NCBI RefSeq assembly: GCF_900091495.1
Contig: NZ_LT607413.1
Coordinates: 5,905,001-5,969,000 of the forward strand
Direction of reading: 5' to 3'
Origin: Micromonospora echinospora
GTDB taxonomy: Bacteria; Actinomycetota; Actinomycetes; Mycobacteriales; Micromonosporaceae
Length of the DNA: 64,000 nucleotides
Shown here: piece after piece, positions 35,887 through 45,505 of the stretch
Position numbering within the stretch: the stretch's first letter is position 1
Layout: each line of letters starts with the position of its first letter
Program-made: the position numbers and the translations under genes
Notes under the pieces: generated by a model
Database searches by the model: none
The model's input: the letters and a program-made list of their open reading frames with translations, nothing else
What the model was told of the DNA's origin: nothing

Positions 35887-36333
35887 ATGCCCGCCCTTGT
35901 TATCACCCGTGGCCTGCCCGGCTCCGGTAAGACCACCTACGCCAAGCGGTGGGTGGCCGAGGATCCCGAGCGCCGCTTCCGCGTGAACCGCGATGACCTG
36001 CGGGCCATGGCCCACGGCCACAGGGTCGGTGTGCGGTGGCAGGAGGATGCGGTGACCACCGCGCAGAAAGCGCAGGTGCTCGCGCTGCTGCGCGCGGGCC
36101 TGAGTGTGATCGCTGACGACACGAACTTGCCGGACGCGTCGGTGGAGGAGTGGCGGCGGCTCGCCGAGCAGGCCGAGGCGCACCTGGTGGCGGTCGACCT
36201 GCGGGACGTGCCGGTGGAAACCTGCATCGCCCGAGATACGGCCCGTGGTGCCGCCGGTGGCCGGCTGGTGGGTGGGGACGTCATCCGCCGGATAGCCGAT
36301 GAGGGCCGGTGCAGGGTGCTCGACGCCGGGTAG
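35887..36333 (+). CDS. P-loop kinase, polynucleotide-kinase-like (AAA_33)
   Basis: The 148-residue protein has Walker A GLPGSGKTTYA at residue 8, the RVNRDDLR segment characteristic of T4-polynucleotide-kinase-like kinases and VIADDTNLP as the second acidic motif. The family phosphorylates 5'-OH ends or small molecules; nothing here shows the substrate. Two ATGs are adjacent after AAGGAGGA; the second is better spaced. An RNA 5'-kinase would complement RtcB, which needs 5'-OH ends, but they are 15 kb apart and no link is shown. Confidence 0.82.
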   Translation: MPALVITRGLPGSGKTTYAKRWVAEDPERRFRVNRDDLRAMAHGHRVGVRWQEDAVTTAQKAQVLALLRAGLSVIADDTNLPDASVEEWRRLAEQAEAHLVAVDLRDVPVETCIARDTARGAAGGRLVGGDVIRRIADEGRCRVLDAG

Positions 36334-36428
36334 CTGGGACAGGGCGCCGGGACACGCCCGCTGTTTCCGGACGCTGCCGCCGGGTAGGGGCAGAACAGGA
36401 CCCGCCCGGTGAGCGCGAGGAGACGGCA

Positions 36429-37325
36429 GTGAGCGAGAACCAGTACACCCAGCAGGACCCGACCCAGCAGTACGCGCAGGGCCAGCCCGAACAGCAGCAG
36501 TCCCCGCCGGGCACGACGGGCGAGATGCGACCGAAGCCCGACCACGGCGAGGAGTCGTACCGGGGGAGTGGCCGGCTGGAGGGCAAGCGAGCGCTGATCA
36601 CCGGCGGTGACTCGGGTATCGGCCGTGCGGTCGCCATCGCCTTCGCCCGGGAGGGCGCCGACGTGCTCATCTCCTACCTCGGCGAGGAGGAGGACGCGGA
36701 CGCCCGTGACACGGTCCGGCTGGTCGAGAAGGCCGGCCGGCGCGGCGTCGCCGTGCGGGGTGACATCACCGACGAGGCGGCCTGCCAGTCGCTGGTCGAC
36801 CGGGCGCTGTCCGACCTCGGTGGCCTCGACATCCTGGTGAACAACGCCGCCTACCAGATGGCCCAGGACAAGGGCATCCTCGGGATCAGCAGCGAGCAGT
36901 TCGACCGGGTGCTCAAGACGAACCTGTACGCGATGTTCTGGCTCTGCAAGGCCGCCGTGCCGCACCTGCCGGAGGGCGGGGCGATCATCAACACGTCGTC
37001 GATCCAGGCGTACCAGCCGTCGCCGCAGCTGCTGGACTACGCGACGACCAAGGCGGGGATCGCGAACTTCACCAAGGCGCTCGCCGAGGACCTCGCCGAC
37101 CAGGGCATCCGGGTGAACGCGGTGGCGCCCGGCCCGATCTGGACCCCGTTGATCCCGGCCACCATGCCGGAGAAGAAGGTCGAGTCGTTCGGCGAGGACA
37201 CCCCGATGGGCCGGGCCGGACAGCCGGCGGAGCTGGCCCCGGCGTTCGTCTTCTTCGCCTCGCAGGAGTCGAGCTTCATCACCGGCGAGGTGCTCGGCGT
37301 CACCGGCGGCAAGCCCATCAGCTGA
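36429..37325 (+). CDS. Short-chain dehydrogenase, general-stress type (YhdF/Gsp39-like)
   Basis: The 298-residue SDR has a Gln-rich N-terminal tail of about 45 residues (QDPTQQYAQGQPEQQQ), the MRPKPDHGEESYRGSGRLEGK segment typical of this subfamily, the cofactor site TGGDSGIGRAV, NNAA, NTSSIQAY and the YATTK catalytic pair. Members in Bacillus are general-stress proteins of unknown substrate. The GTG has a GAGGAG site 8 bases upstream. A hairpin follows 9 bases after its stop. Confidence 0.9.
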   Translation: MSENQYTQQDPTQQYAQGQPEQQQSPPGTTGEMRPKPDHGEESYRGSGRLEGKRALITGGDSGIGRAVAIAFAREGADVLISYLGEEEDADARDTVRLVEKAGRRGVAVRGDITDEAACQSLVDRALSDLGGLDILVNNAAYQMAQDKGILGISSEQFDRVLKTNLYAMFWLCKAAVPHLPEGGAIINTSSIQAYQPSPQLLDYATTKAGIANFTKALAEDLADQGIRVNAVAPGPIWTPLIPATMPEKKVESFGEDTPMGRAGQPAELAPAFVFFASQESSFITGEVLGVTGGKPIS

Positions 37326-37334
37326 CGGTGCGTA

Positions 37335-37371
37335 GCCGGGTGGCCGGGCGGGTTCAGCGCGGCCACCCGGC
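37335..37371. terminator. Hairpin terminator overlapping the end of the convergent gene
   Basis: GCCGGGTGGCC (37335-37345) pairs perfectly with GGCCACCCGGC (37361-37371) around a 15-base loop. The right arm encodes the last residues of the minus-strand nucleotidyltransferase, so one hairpin can serve both genes. Confidence 0.7.
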
Positions 37372-38013
37372 GAGGCGTTCCCGCAGCCGGCGGACCTGGT
37401 CGGCGTCCAGCCCGTACCGGGCGAACCGTCGCTCGGGCAGCCGGTCCAGGTAGCGGCCGGCGGCGGCCACGTCCTCCGGGTCCAACGCCGGGTCGAGCTG
37501 CCGGGCCAGCTCCAGCAGTTCCGCCACCGGGTAGTGGTCCAGCGCGGCGGCGACGTCGATGTAGTCCCGTACCTCCCGGCGGTTGACCAACGCCGCCGTC
37601 TTGCTCGCCACCAGGTCACGGACGTCCATCACCGGTCCCAGGTCCATGACCACGGGGCTGCGGTACCGGTCGAGGCGGGCCAGGGTCAGCCGGAGCTGCC
37701 GCCCGTCCCGGGTGACCACGAAGTCCTTCAGGTCCTGGTCGAATCCGGCGAACAGGTCGGCCAGCTCGCTGTCCGGGTCGGCGTCGGCCACTGCGAAGCC
37801 GGCCCGCTCCAGCGCGGTGCGGACCTCCGCCGCCGCAGCAGCCGCCGCACCTTCGACGTCGGCGAACAGGTCGACGTCCTCGGTGGGTCGGGTGACCAGC
37901 CCGTGTGCCGCCCAGGCGACCCCGCCGCCGAGCACGAACCGGTGCGGACCGGCCGCGGCGAGGGCCACCCGGGCGACCTCTCGGTAGAACTCGTTGAGGT
38001 GGGTGGTGCTCAC
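37354..38013 (-). CDS. AbiEii/DUF6036-like nucleotidyltransferase, possible toxin
   Basis: The 219-residue protein has the nucleotidyltransferase signature LGGGVAWAAHGLVTRPTEDVDLF, shown here as its two parts GGGVAWAAHG and RPTEDVDLF, where the two Asp bind metal. A later MDVRDLVASKTAAL and RREVRDYIDVAAAL match AbiEii-type proteins, whose members act as toxins that nucleotidylate targets. The GTG overlaps the stop of the upstream gene (GTGA), the arrangement of a two-gene module. Toxin activity is inference; the fold is well supported. Confidence 0.8.
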   Translation of the reverse strand: MSTTHLNEFYREVARVALAAAGPHRFVLGGGVAWAAHGLVTRPTEDVDLFADVEGAAAAAAAEVRTALERAGFAVADADPDSELADLFAGFDQDLKDFVVTRDGRQLRLTLARLDRYRSPVVMDLGPVMDVRDLVASKTAALVNRREVRDYIDVAAALDHYPVAELLELARQLDPALDPEDVAAAGRYLDRLPERRFARYGLDADQVRRLRERLAGWPR

Positions 38014-38351
38014 GCGGTACGCAGACAGCGGTGCCGGCTCTCCCACGCCTGCCGGACGCCCCGGGGGAGGTTGAGCCGGCGCCAGACCAGCCGCAGCGTC
38101 CGGCCGTTGATGAGCTGCCGCAGGTCCTCGCAGCGGGTGGTCTCGCGCAGGACGTTCTCGTACATCCAGAGCAGGTCGTCCGGGTCGCCGAGGTCGAAGG
38201 TGCGCTCGGTGTTCCACATCAACCGGAGCGGCAGCTCGACCAGGCCGTGACTCGGGCCGGTCAGCTCGGTGAGGGTGCGCGCGACCACGGCCGGACGCCC
38301 CGGGCGGGCCAGGAACGCCACGCCGGCCGAGGTGGGGGAAAGGCCCTGCAT
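38010..38351 (-). CDS. Partner of the nucleotidyltransferase, unknown function
   Basis: The 113-residue basic protein has LPLRLMWNTERTFDLGDPDDLLWMYENVLRETT in its centre, quoted here only as LMWNTERTFDL and DLLWMYENVL, and ends in an Arg-rich tail (VWRRLNLPRGVRQAW). It has no motif I recognise. Tight coupling to the nucleotidyltransferase makes it a candidate antitoxin. The ATG at 38351 is tentative because no clear ribosome site is present; an in-frame start 39 bases earlier is possible. Confidence 0.6.
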   Translation of the reverse strand: MQGLSPTSAGVAFLARPGRPAVVARTLTELTGPSHGLVELPLRLMWNTERTFDLGDPDDLLWMYENVLRETTRCEDLRQLINGRTLRLVWRRLNLPRGVRQAWESRHRCLRTA

Positions 38352-38544
38352 GGAGTCAGGGTAACCCCCGTCCCCGGCGTCACGTGCCATCCGGCGGCCG
38401 ACCGACCTTGTTACCTATCTTCCTAGGATGCCTTAGCGGTGGTGCGGTCGCCCACAGGAAGCAAAACGACTCGCACCCGGTCGCACCCGCCGCCGGGTTG
38501 CCCTAGGGTCAGCAGAGAGACACGGCGAGGGGAGGTGGCGGTCG

Positions 38545-41500
38545 GTGGGACTGCGGACCTTCCTCGCGGGCTGGCCGGTGTACCGGCAGCTCACCGGCAC
38601 CGACCCGCTCGGTCGGGGCGCTGCCGCGCAGTCCGCCCGTTCGCGGGCGCTCACGCCGCGCACCGAGACGGCCGACCGGGTGGCCCGGTCGGTGTGTCCG
38701 TACTGCGCGGTGGGGTGCGGTCAGCGGGTGTTCGTCACGGACGAGCAGGTGACCCAGATCGAGGGGGACCCGGACAGCCCGATCTCGCGGGGGCGGCTGT
38801 GCCCGAAGGGGTCGGCCAGCAAGTCCCTGGTGACCAGTCCGCTGCGGCAGACCAAGGTCCGGTACCGGCGTCCGTACGCCACCGAGTGGGAGGACCTGGA
38901 GCTCGACACCGCGTTGGACATGATCGCCGACCGGATCCTCGCCGCGCGCGAGGAGACCTGGGAGGACGCCGACGCCGAGGGCCGTCCGTTGAACCGGACG
39001 CTGGGCATCTCCAGCCTGGGTGGGGCGACGCTGGACAACGAGGAGAACTACCTCATCAAGAAGTTGTTCACCGCGATGGGGGCGCTCCAGATCGAGAACC
39101 AGGCGCGTATTTGACACTCCGCCACGGTCCCCGGTCTGGGGGCCAGCTTCGGTCGCGGTGGTGCGACGGACTTCCAGCAGGACGTCGCCAACGCTGACGT
39201 CATCGTCATCCAGGGCTCGAACATGGCCGAGGCCCACCCGGTGGGGTTCCAGTGGGTGATGGAGGCGAAGCGGCGCGGCGCCAAGGTGTTCCACGTCGAT
39301 CCCCGGTTCACCCGGACGAGTGCGCTCGTGGACACGTACCTGCCGATCCGGGTGGGGACGGACATCGCGCTGCTCGGTGGGGTGGTCCGGTACATCCTGG
39401 AGAACGAGCTGGACTTCCGGGAGTACGTGTTGGCGTACACCAACGCGGCGACGATCGTGAGCGAGGACTTCGTCGACGCGGAGGACGGTGACGGGTTCTT
39501 CTCCGGGTTCGACGCGGAGACCGGCGCGTACGTCCAGGACAGTTGGCAGTACGCCGGGCACGAGGACGACTCGGGTGCCGGGCACACCGCGCGGGAGCGG
39601 GACAGCGCGGCGGGGTTGGAGCACGAGTCGCACGGCGCGCCGGTGGACGGTCAGGTCCAGCGGGACGAGACGTTGCGGCATCCGCGCTGCGTGTACCAGA
39701 TCCTGAAGCGGCACTTCGCGCGGTACACCCCGGAGATGGTGGAGCGGGTGTGTGGGATTCCGCAGGAGAAGTTCCTGGAGTTGGCGCGGGCGTGGACGGA
39801 GAACTCGGGTCGGGAGCGGACCGGGTGTCTGATCTATTCAGTGGGGTGGACGCAGCACAGCGTGGGGGTGCAGTACATCCGGACCGGGGCGATCATCCAG
39901 TTGTTGCTGGGTAACGTGGGTCGTCCGGGTGGTGGGGTGCTGGCGTTGCGGGGGCACGCGAGCATTCAGGGGTCGACGGACATTCCGACGTTGTTCAATT
40001 TGCTGCCGGGTTATCTGCCGATGCCGCGGCATGACGCGCATGTGACGTTCGACGACTGGGTGGGGAGCATCGCGCATCCGGGGCAGAAGGGGTTCTGGGG
40101 TAACGCGCGGGCGTACGCGGCGAGTTTGTTGAAGGCGTACTGGGGGGACGCGGCGACGCCGGAGAACGACTTCTGTTACGGGTACCTTCCGCGTCTGACC
40201 GGTGACCATGGGACGTATCAGCAGGTGTTGAACATGATCGACGGGAAGGTGAAGGGGTACTTCCTGTTGGGTCAGAATCCGGCGGTGGGTTCGGCGCACG
40301 GTCGGGCGCAGCGGTTGGGGATGGCGAACCTGGACTGGTTGGTGGTTCGGGATCTTTTCCTGATCGAGAGTGCGACGTTCTGGCGGAATTCCCCGGAGGT
40401 GGAGACCGGGGAGATCGTGCCGGAGGAGTGCCGGACGGAGGTGTTCTTCCTGCCGGCGGCGTCGCATGTGGAGAAGGAGGGCACGTTCACCCAGACGCAG
40501 CGGTTGTTGCAGTGGCGGGAGAAGGCGGTGGATCCGCCGGGCGACTGTCGGTCGGAGTTGTGGTTCTTCTACCACCTGGGGCGGAAGCTGCGGGAGAAGC
40601 TGGCCGGGTCGGCGTTGCCCCGGGATCGGGCGCTGCTGGATCTGACCTGGGACTATCCGACGCAGGGGCCGGACGCGGAGCCGAGCGCGGAGGCGGTGCT
40701 GCGGGAGATCAACGGGTTCGAGGTGGGGTCGGGTCGGTTGTTGTCGTCGTTCACGGAGGCGGCTGACGACGGGTCGACGGCCATCGGGTGTTGGATCTAC
40801 AGCGGGGTGTTCGCGGACGGGGTGAACCAGGCGGCGCGGCGTCGGTCGCGGCACGAGCAGGACTGGGTGGCGGCGGAGTGGGGTTGGGCGTGGCCGGCGA
40901 ATCGGCGGACGTTGTACAACCGGGCTTCGGCGGATCCGGAGGGTCGGCCGTGGAGTGAGCGGAAGCGGTACGTGTGGTGGGACGCGGACGCGGGGGAGTG
41001 GACGGGGTACGACGTGCCGGACTTCGAGCGGACGAAGCCGCCGTCGTACCGGCCGCCGGAGGGGGCGAGTGGGCCGGCGGCGATCGCGGGTGACGACCCG
41101 TTCGTGATGCAGGGGGACGGTAAGGGCTGGTTGTACGCGCCGAGTGGGGTGGTGGACGGGCCGTTGCCGACGCATTTCGAGCCGGCGGAGTCGCCGGTGC
41201 GCAACGCGTTGTACGGGCAGCAGGCGAATCCGACGCGGAAGGTGTACGGGCACTGGGTGAATTCGGTGAATCCGTCGCCGCCGCAGGCGCATGCCGAGGT
41301 GTTTCCGTATGTGTTCACGGTGAGCCGGTTGACGGAGCATCACACGGCGGGTGGGATGAGCCGGACGGTGGGGCCGTTGGCGGAGTTGCAGCCGGAGATG
41401 TTCGTGGAGGTGTCGCCGGAGTTGGCGGCCGAGCGGGGGTTGGCGCATCTGGGGTGGGCGCATCTGGTCTCGGGTCGGGCGGTGATCGAGGCGCGGGTGT

Positions 41501-41817
41501 TGGTGACGGACCGGTTGACGCCGTTGCGGGTGGAGGGCCGGGTGGTGCATCAGGTGTGGTTGCCGTACCACTTCGGGTCGGAGGGTCTGGTGACGGGTGA
41601 TTCGGCGAACGATCTGTTCGGGATCACGTTGGATCCGAATGTGTTGATCCAGGAGAGCAAGGTCGGGACGTGTGACGTGCGGGCGGGTCGGCGGCCGAGG
41701 GGCGCGGCGTTGCGGGACCTGTTGGCCGAGTATCGGCGGCGGGCGGGTTTGTCACCGGATGCGGGTGGTCGGCGGCGACCGCCCGATTCCTCGCCCGGTC
41801 TCGGACGGGGAGTGTGA
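38545..41817 (+). CDS. fdhA: Formate dehydrogenase alpha subunit, selenocysteine-containing
   Basis: The gene reads through an in-frame TGA at 39112-39114 (residue 190) to give 1090 residues. The context NQARI-U-HSATVPGLG...FGRGG aligns with E. coli FdnG (NQARV-U-H...), so TGA encodes selenocysteine, the molybdenum/tungsten ligand. The N-terminus has the [4Fe-4S] motif CPYCAVGCGQ, then CPKG. The molybdopterin domain follows with QGSNMAEAHPVGFQW, GNVGRPGGGVLALRG and the C-terminal HWVNSVN...SRLTEHHTAGGMSR. The protein oxidises formate to CO2 with electrons going to FdhB and the membrane subunit. The GTG start has GGGGAGG upstream. Its stop overlaps fdhB. Confidence 0.95.
39112..39146 (+). promoter_or_regulatory. 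Bacterial SECIS element after the fdhA UGA
   Basis: Directly after UGA the RNA can fold GGUCCCC against GGGGGCC with the apical loop GGUCU at 39133-39137. In E. coli fdhF the SelB-binding loop is also GGUCU and lies 18 bases after UGA, the same distance as here. The hairpin explains how SelB and tRNA-Sec are recruited at this codon. Confidence 0.85.
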
Positions 41818-42860
41818 TCGTGGACGCCAACAGCCTTTTCGGGCCGCTGGACCCGGCGCCGGACGCGGGTTGGACGGACGCTCCGCCCCGGATGGGGTTC
41901 TTCACCGACACGAGCGTGTGTATCGGCTGCAAGGCGTGTGAGGTGGCCTGCAAGGAGTGGAACGGGGTGCCCGGGTCGGGCCTGGACCTGTTGGGTATGT
42001 CGTACGACAACACGGGGGCGTTGACCGCGAACTCGTGGCGGCATGTGGCGTTCGTGGAGCAGCCGCGTCGGGGCGGCCCGGGGCTGTCGGCGTTCGCGGG
42101 TACGCCGACCGGGGGGTCGGCGGAGGCGGAGAGCGCCCGGGTGGCGGCGGGGTCGTCGTCCGACGTGGGCACCGAGCCGGGGTTGCCGGTGGGTTCGCCG
42201 GAGGCGGCCGGTTGGATGGCGGAGGGGCCGCGGTTTTTGGGGATGCCGGGGTCGCAGCCGCCGGGGCGGAGCGGTGACGTGGGCGGGCGGTCGGACGTCC
42301 GCTGGCTGATGATGTCGGATGTGTGCAAGCACTGCACGCACGCCGCCTGTCTGGATGTGTGCCCGACCGGGTCGCTGTTTCGGACGGAGTTCGGGACGGT
42401 GGTGGTGCAGGAGGACATCTGCAACGGGTGTGGGTACTGCATCCCGGCGTGTCCGTACGGGGTGATCGACCAGCGTCGGGGCGACGGCCGGGCGTGGAAG
42501 TGCACGCTGTGTTATGACCGGATCGGGGCGGGGTCGACCCCGGCCTGCGCGCAGGCGTGCCCGACGGAGTCGATCCAGTACGGGCCGTTGGCGGAGTTGC
42601 GGGAGCGGGCGGCCGAGCGGGTGGCGGTGCTGCATGAGCGGGGGGTGCGGGAGGCCCGGCTGTACGGGCACGATCCGGGTGACGGGGTGGGCGGTGACGG
42701 TGCGTTCTTCCTGTTGCTGGATGAGCCGGAGGTGTACGGGTTGCCGCCGGATCCGGTGGTGACGACGCGGGATCTGCCCCGGATGTGGCGACGGGCGGGG
42801 GTGGCGGCGTTGGCGATGGCGGCGGCGGTGGTGGCGGCGTTCGCCGGTGGCCGGTCGTGA
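41814..42860 (+). CDS. fdhB: Formate dehydrogenase iron-sulfur subunit
   Basis: The 348-residue electron-transfer subunit has four cysteine clusters: CIGCKACEVAC, CKHCTHAACLDVCP, CNGCGYCIPACP and CTLCYDR...CAQACP, enough for four [4Fe-4S] centres as in FdnH/FdoH. A Gly/Ser/Pro-rich insert of about 60 residues follows the first cluster and is unusual. A C-terminal hydrophobic helix probably anchors it. The GTG overlaps the fdhA stop and its own stop overlaps the next gene, so the subunits are made together. Confidence 0.94.
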   Translation: MIVDANSLFGPLDPAPDAGWTDAPPRMGFFTDTSVCIGCKACEVACKEWNGVPGSGLDLLGMSYDNTGALTANSWRHVAFVEQPRRGGPGLSAFAGTPTGGSAEAESARVAAGSSSDVGTEPGLPVGSPEAAGWMAEGPRFLGMPGSQPPGRSGDVGGRSDVRWLMMSDVCKHCTHAACLDVCPTGSLFRTEFGTVVVQEDICNGCGYCIPACPYGVIDQRRGDGRAWKCTLCYDRIGAGSTPACAQACPTESIQYGPLAELRERAAERVAVLHERGVREARLYGHDPGDGVGGDGAFFLLLDEPEVYGLPPDPVVTTRDLPRMWRRAGVAALAMAAAVVAAFAGGRS

Positions 42861-44020
42861 GCGGGCAGGATCAGCCGGTCGGGGCGTTGTTCCGGCGGTT
42901 CCGGGAGCGGTTGGCGGCGGCGCGGACCGCCGACGGGAGGCGGCTGGCGGGTGCCGGGGATGCCGCTGGGGAGCGGTTGGCGACCACGCGGGGCGCTGGA
43001 GGCGTGCGGGCAGGTGCCGGGGGAGGGGCCGACCGGGTGCCGGGGGCGGGGCGTCGGGGGCGGCGGGGTGGTGAGGAGCTGGCGGTGCCGCCGGTGGAGT
43101 TCACCTCGTACTACGGTCGGCCGATCGTGAAGGCGCCGGTGTGGCGGTGGGACATTCCGGCGTATCTGTTCACCGGGGGGTTGGCGGCGGGGTCGTCGTT
43201 GCTGGCGGTGGGGGGTCAGGTGACGGGTCGGCCGGCGTTGCGGCGGGCGGGTCGGCTGGCCGCGTTGGGTGCGGTGGGGGCGAGCACGGTGTTCCTGGTG
43301 CACGATCTGGGTCGGCCGGCGCGGTTCCATCACATGTTGCGGGTGGCGAAGGTGACGTCGCCGATGTCGGTGGGGACGTGGATTCTGGCGGTGTTCGGGC
43401 CGGCGGCGGGGGTGGCGGCGGTGGCGGAGGCCGCGCCGTGGTTGCCGTCGCGGGGGGTGCCGGGGTTGGCGCGTCGGGTGTTGCCGCCGGTGGGGCGGGG
43501 TGCCGGGTGGGTGGCGGCGGTGACGGCGCCGGCGTTGGCGACGTACACGGGGGTGTTGTTGGCGGACACGGCGGTGCCGTCGTGGCATGAGGCGTATCCG
43601 GAGTTGCCGGTGGTGTTCGCGGGCAGCGCGTTGGCCAGTGGCGCGGGGGTGGGGTTGTTGGCGGCGCCGGTGCGGCAGGCGGGGCCGGCGCGTCGGTTGG
43701 CGGTGGCGGGCGCGGCGGTGGAGTTGGCTGCGGTGCACCGGTTGGAGACGCGGCTGGGGCTGCTGGGTGAGCCGTACCGGGTGGGTCGGGCGGGTCGGCT
43801 GCTGCGGGCGAGCCGAGTGTTGACGGCGGCCGGGGCGGTGGGCGCGCTGGTGGGTCGGCGTAGTCGGGTGCTGTCGGCGGTTTCCGGGGTGGCGTTGCTG
43901 GCGGGGTCGGTGGCGACCCGGTTCGGGATCTTCCATGGTGGGGTGGCGTCGGCCCGGGATCCGAGGTACACGGTGGTGCCGCAGCGGGAGCGTCTGGATC
44001 GGCGGGCGGCCGGCGGGTAG
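42857..44020 (+). CDS. nrfD: NrfD-type polysulfide reductase/formate dehydrogenase membrane subunit
   Basis: The 387-residue protein has an Arg/Gly-rich N-terminal region of about 75 residues, then FTSYYGRPIVKAPVWRWDIPAYLF, shown here as TSYYGRP and WRWDIPAYLF, the NrfD family start, and about eight hydrophobic segments. FLVHDLGRPARFHHMLRV is a conserved loop. It takes the place of the cytochrome-b FdnI subunit and hands electrons to menaquinone. The gene symbol is a family name. It overlaps fdhB by four bases and ends 71 bases before tRNA-Sec. Confidence 0.88.
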   Translation: MSGQDQPVGALFRRFRERLAAARTADGRRLAGAGDAAGERLATTRGAGGVRAGAGGGADRVPGAGRRGRRGGEELAVPPVEFTSYYGRPIVKAPVWRWDIPAYLFTGGLAAGSSLLAVGGQVTGRPALRRAGRLAALGAVGASTVFLVHDLGRPARFHHMLRVAKVTSPMSVGTWILAVFGPAAGVAAVAEAAPWLPSRGVPGLARRVLPPVGRGAGWVAAVTAPALATYTGVLLADTAVPSWHEAYPELPVVFAGSALASGAGVGLLAAPVRQAGPARRLAVAGAAVELAAVHRLETRLGLLGEPYRVGRAGRLLRASRVLTAAGAVGALVGRRSRVLSAVSGVALLAGSVATRFGIFHGGVASARDPRYTVVPQRERLDRRAAGG

Positions 44021-44091
44021 GGCCCGTGCCTTTTGCGTGACGGGTGGCTCCGGCCGCGTGGGTGTTCGGGTGTTGTGGTTTAGTGCCGGGT

Positions 44092-44187
44092 GGAGGCGTT
44101 CAGGTGGCTGGTGCCCCTCCCGGTCTTCAAAACCGGTGTGGCCCGGGATCCGGGTCAGGCGGGTTCGATTCCCGTCCGTCTCCGCCA
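44092..44187 (+). tRNA. selC: tRNA-Sec (anticodon TCA)
   Basis: The acceptor stem pairs GGAGGCG with CGTCTCC. The anticodon stem CCGGT/ACCGG holds the loop CTTCAAA with anticodon TCA at 44127-44129. The variable arm is long (GGCCCGG paired with CCGGGTC). The T-loop is TTCGATT, and a 3' CCA is encoded (44185-44187). A UGA-reading tRNA with an extended variable arm is selenocysteine-specific. The eighth acceptor pair does not form. The location between the fdh operon and selA fits. Confidence 0.93.
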
Positions 44188-44205
44188 GCTTTCACGGGGC
44201 GGGTG

Positions 44206-45504
44206 GTGGGTGTGGGGGCGGTTGATCCGCGGCGTCGGGTGCCGCGTACGGATGTGGTGCTGGCGGATCCCCGGGTGGCCGCGGCGGTCGAGGTGTGGGG
44301 CCGGGAGCGGGTCAAGGCGGCGGTGGTCGGGGCGCAGCGGCGGGCGCGGGCCGGGGAGATCGACCCGGCGGAGGTGCCGGCGGCGGCGGTGGCCGCGTTG
44401 CCGGCGGGGCTGCCGCGGCGGGTGGTGAACGCGACCGGCGTGGTGCTGCACACGAACCTGGGGCGGGCGGCGCTGGGCGCCCCGGCGGTCGGGGCGGTGG
44501 TGGCCGCGGCGGGGCACACGGACGTGGAGTTGGATCTGCGGTCGGGCCGGCGGGCGCGGCGGGGCCGGGATGCGCTGGAGGCGTTGGCGGCGGCGGTGCC
44601 GGCGGCCGGCGGGGTGTACGTGGTGAACAACGGTGCGGCGGCGCTGGTGTTGGCGGCGACGGCGTTGGCGGCGGGCCGGGAGATCGTGGTCAGCCGGGGT
44701 GAGCTGGTGGAGATCGGCGACGGGTTCCGGTTGCCGGATCTGCTGGTGAGTACGGGGGCGCGGCTGCGGGAGGTGGGCACCACCAATCGGACGTCGGTGG
44801 CGGACTACGCGGCGGCGGTGGGTCCGGAGACGGGTTTCGTGTTGAAGGTGCATCCGTCGAACTTCGTGGTGTCGGGGTTCACCGCGTCGGTGTCGGTGGC
44901 GGAGTTGGTGCCGTTGGGGGTGCCGGTGGTGGTGGACATCGGGTCGGGGTTGTTGGCGCCGGATCCGGTGTTGCCGGCGGAGCCGGATGCGGCGGGCGCG
45001 TTGCGGGCGGGGGCGGCGCTGGTCACGGCCAGCGGGGACAAGCTTCTGGGTGGTCCGCAGGCGGGGTTGCTGTTGGGCTCGGCGGAGGTGGTGGAGCGGC
45101 TGCGCCGGCATCCGTTGGCGCGGGCGTTGCGGGTGGACAAGTTGACGTTGGCGGCGTTGGCGGCGACGCTGCGGGATCCGGAGACGCCGACCTGGCAGGC
45201 GCTGCGGGCGGATGCGGCGGGGTTGCGGGCGCGGGCGGTCCGGTTGCGGGATCGGCTGGTGGCCGTCGGGTGTCCCGCCGAGGTGACGGAGTGCGTGTCG
45301 GTGGTCGGTGGTGGTGGCGCGCCGGGGGTGGAGTTGCCGTCGTGGGGGGTGGCGTTGCCGGAGCGGTTCGCGGAGCCTTTGCGGATGGGTGATCCGCCGG
45401 TGCTGGGGCGGGTGGTGCGGGGCCGGTTGCTGTTGGATCTGCGGTGTGTGCCGGAGTCGGCGGACGAGACGGTGTGGGCTGCGGTGGCGCGGGTGGCCGG
45501 CTGA
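44206..45504 (+). CDS. selA: L-seryl-tRNA(Sec) selenium transferase
   Basis: The 432-residue PLP enzyme converts Ser-tRNA-Sec to Sec-tRNA-Sec using selenophosphate. It has RVVNATGVVLHTNLGRA near the N-terminus, shown by NATGVVLHTNLGR, then VVNNGAAALVL, GELVEIGDGFRLPDLL and TNRTSVADY. The catalytic Lys is in SGDKLLGGPQAG near residue 279. It follows tRNA-Sec and ends one base before selB. Several in-frame GTG codons (44203, 44206, 44212) compete as start; no ATG is available. Confidence 0.94.
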   Translation: MGVGAVDPRRRVPRTDVVLADPRVAAAVEVWGRERVKAAVVGAQRRARAGEIDPAEVPAAAVAALPAGLPRRVVNATGVVLHTNLGRAALGAPAVGAVVAAAGHTDVELDLRSGRRARRGRDALEALAAAVPAAGGVYVVNNGAAALVLAATALAAGREIVVSRGELVEIGDGFRLPDLLVSTGARLREVGTTNRTSVADYAAAVGPETGFVLKVHPSNFVVSGFTASVSVAELVPLGVPVVVDIGSGLLAPDPVLPAEPDAAGALRAGAALVTASGDKLLGGPQAGLLLGSAEVVERLRRHPLARALRVDKLTLAALAATLRDPETPTWQALRADAAGLRARAVRLRDRLVAVGCPAEVTECVSVVGGGGAPGVELPSWGVALPERFAEPLRMGDPPVLGRVVRGRLLLDLRCVPESADETVWAAVARVAG

Positions 45505-45505
45505 C

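Noticed and set aside
35745..35936. 63-residue minus-strand open frame upstream of the P-loop kinase
   Set aside because: No ribosome site or motif; it overlaps the start of a well-supported plus-strand gene.
38545..39114. Short open frame ending at the TGA in fdhA, as a truncated or frameshifted pseudogene
   Set aside because: The downstream frame continues the same protein without a shift, the residue context is that of a selenocysteine formate dehydrogenase, and tRNA-Sec, SelA and SelB are encoded nearby.
39838..41571. 577-residue minus-strand open frame in fdhA
   Set aside because: It is the complement of G-ending codons, rich in Arg, His and Pro without any motif; long antisense frames are expected in such GC-rich DNA.
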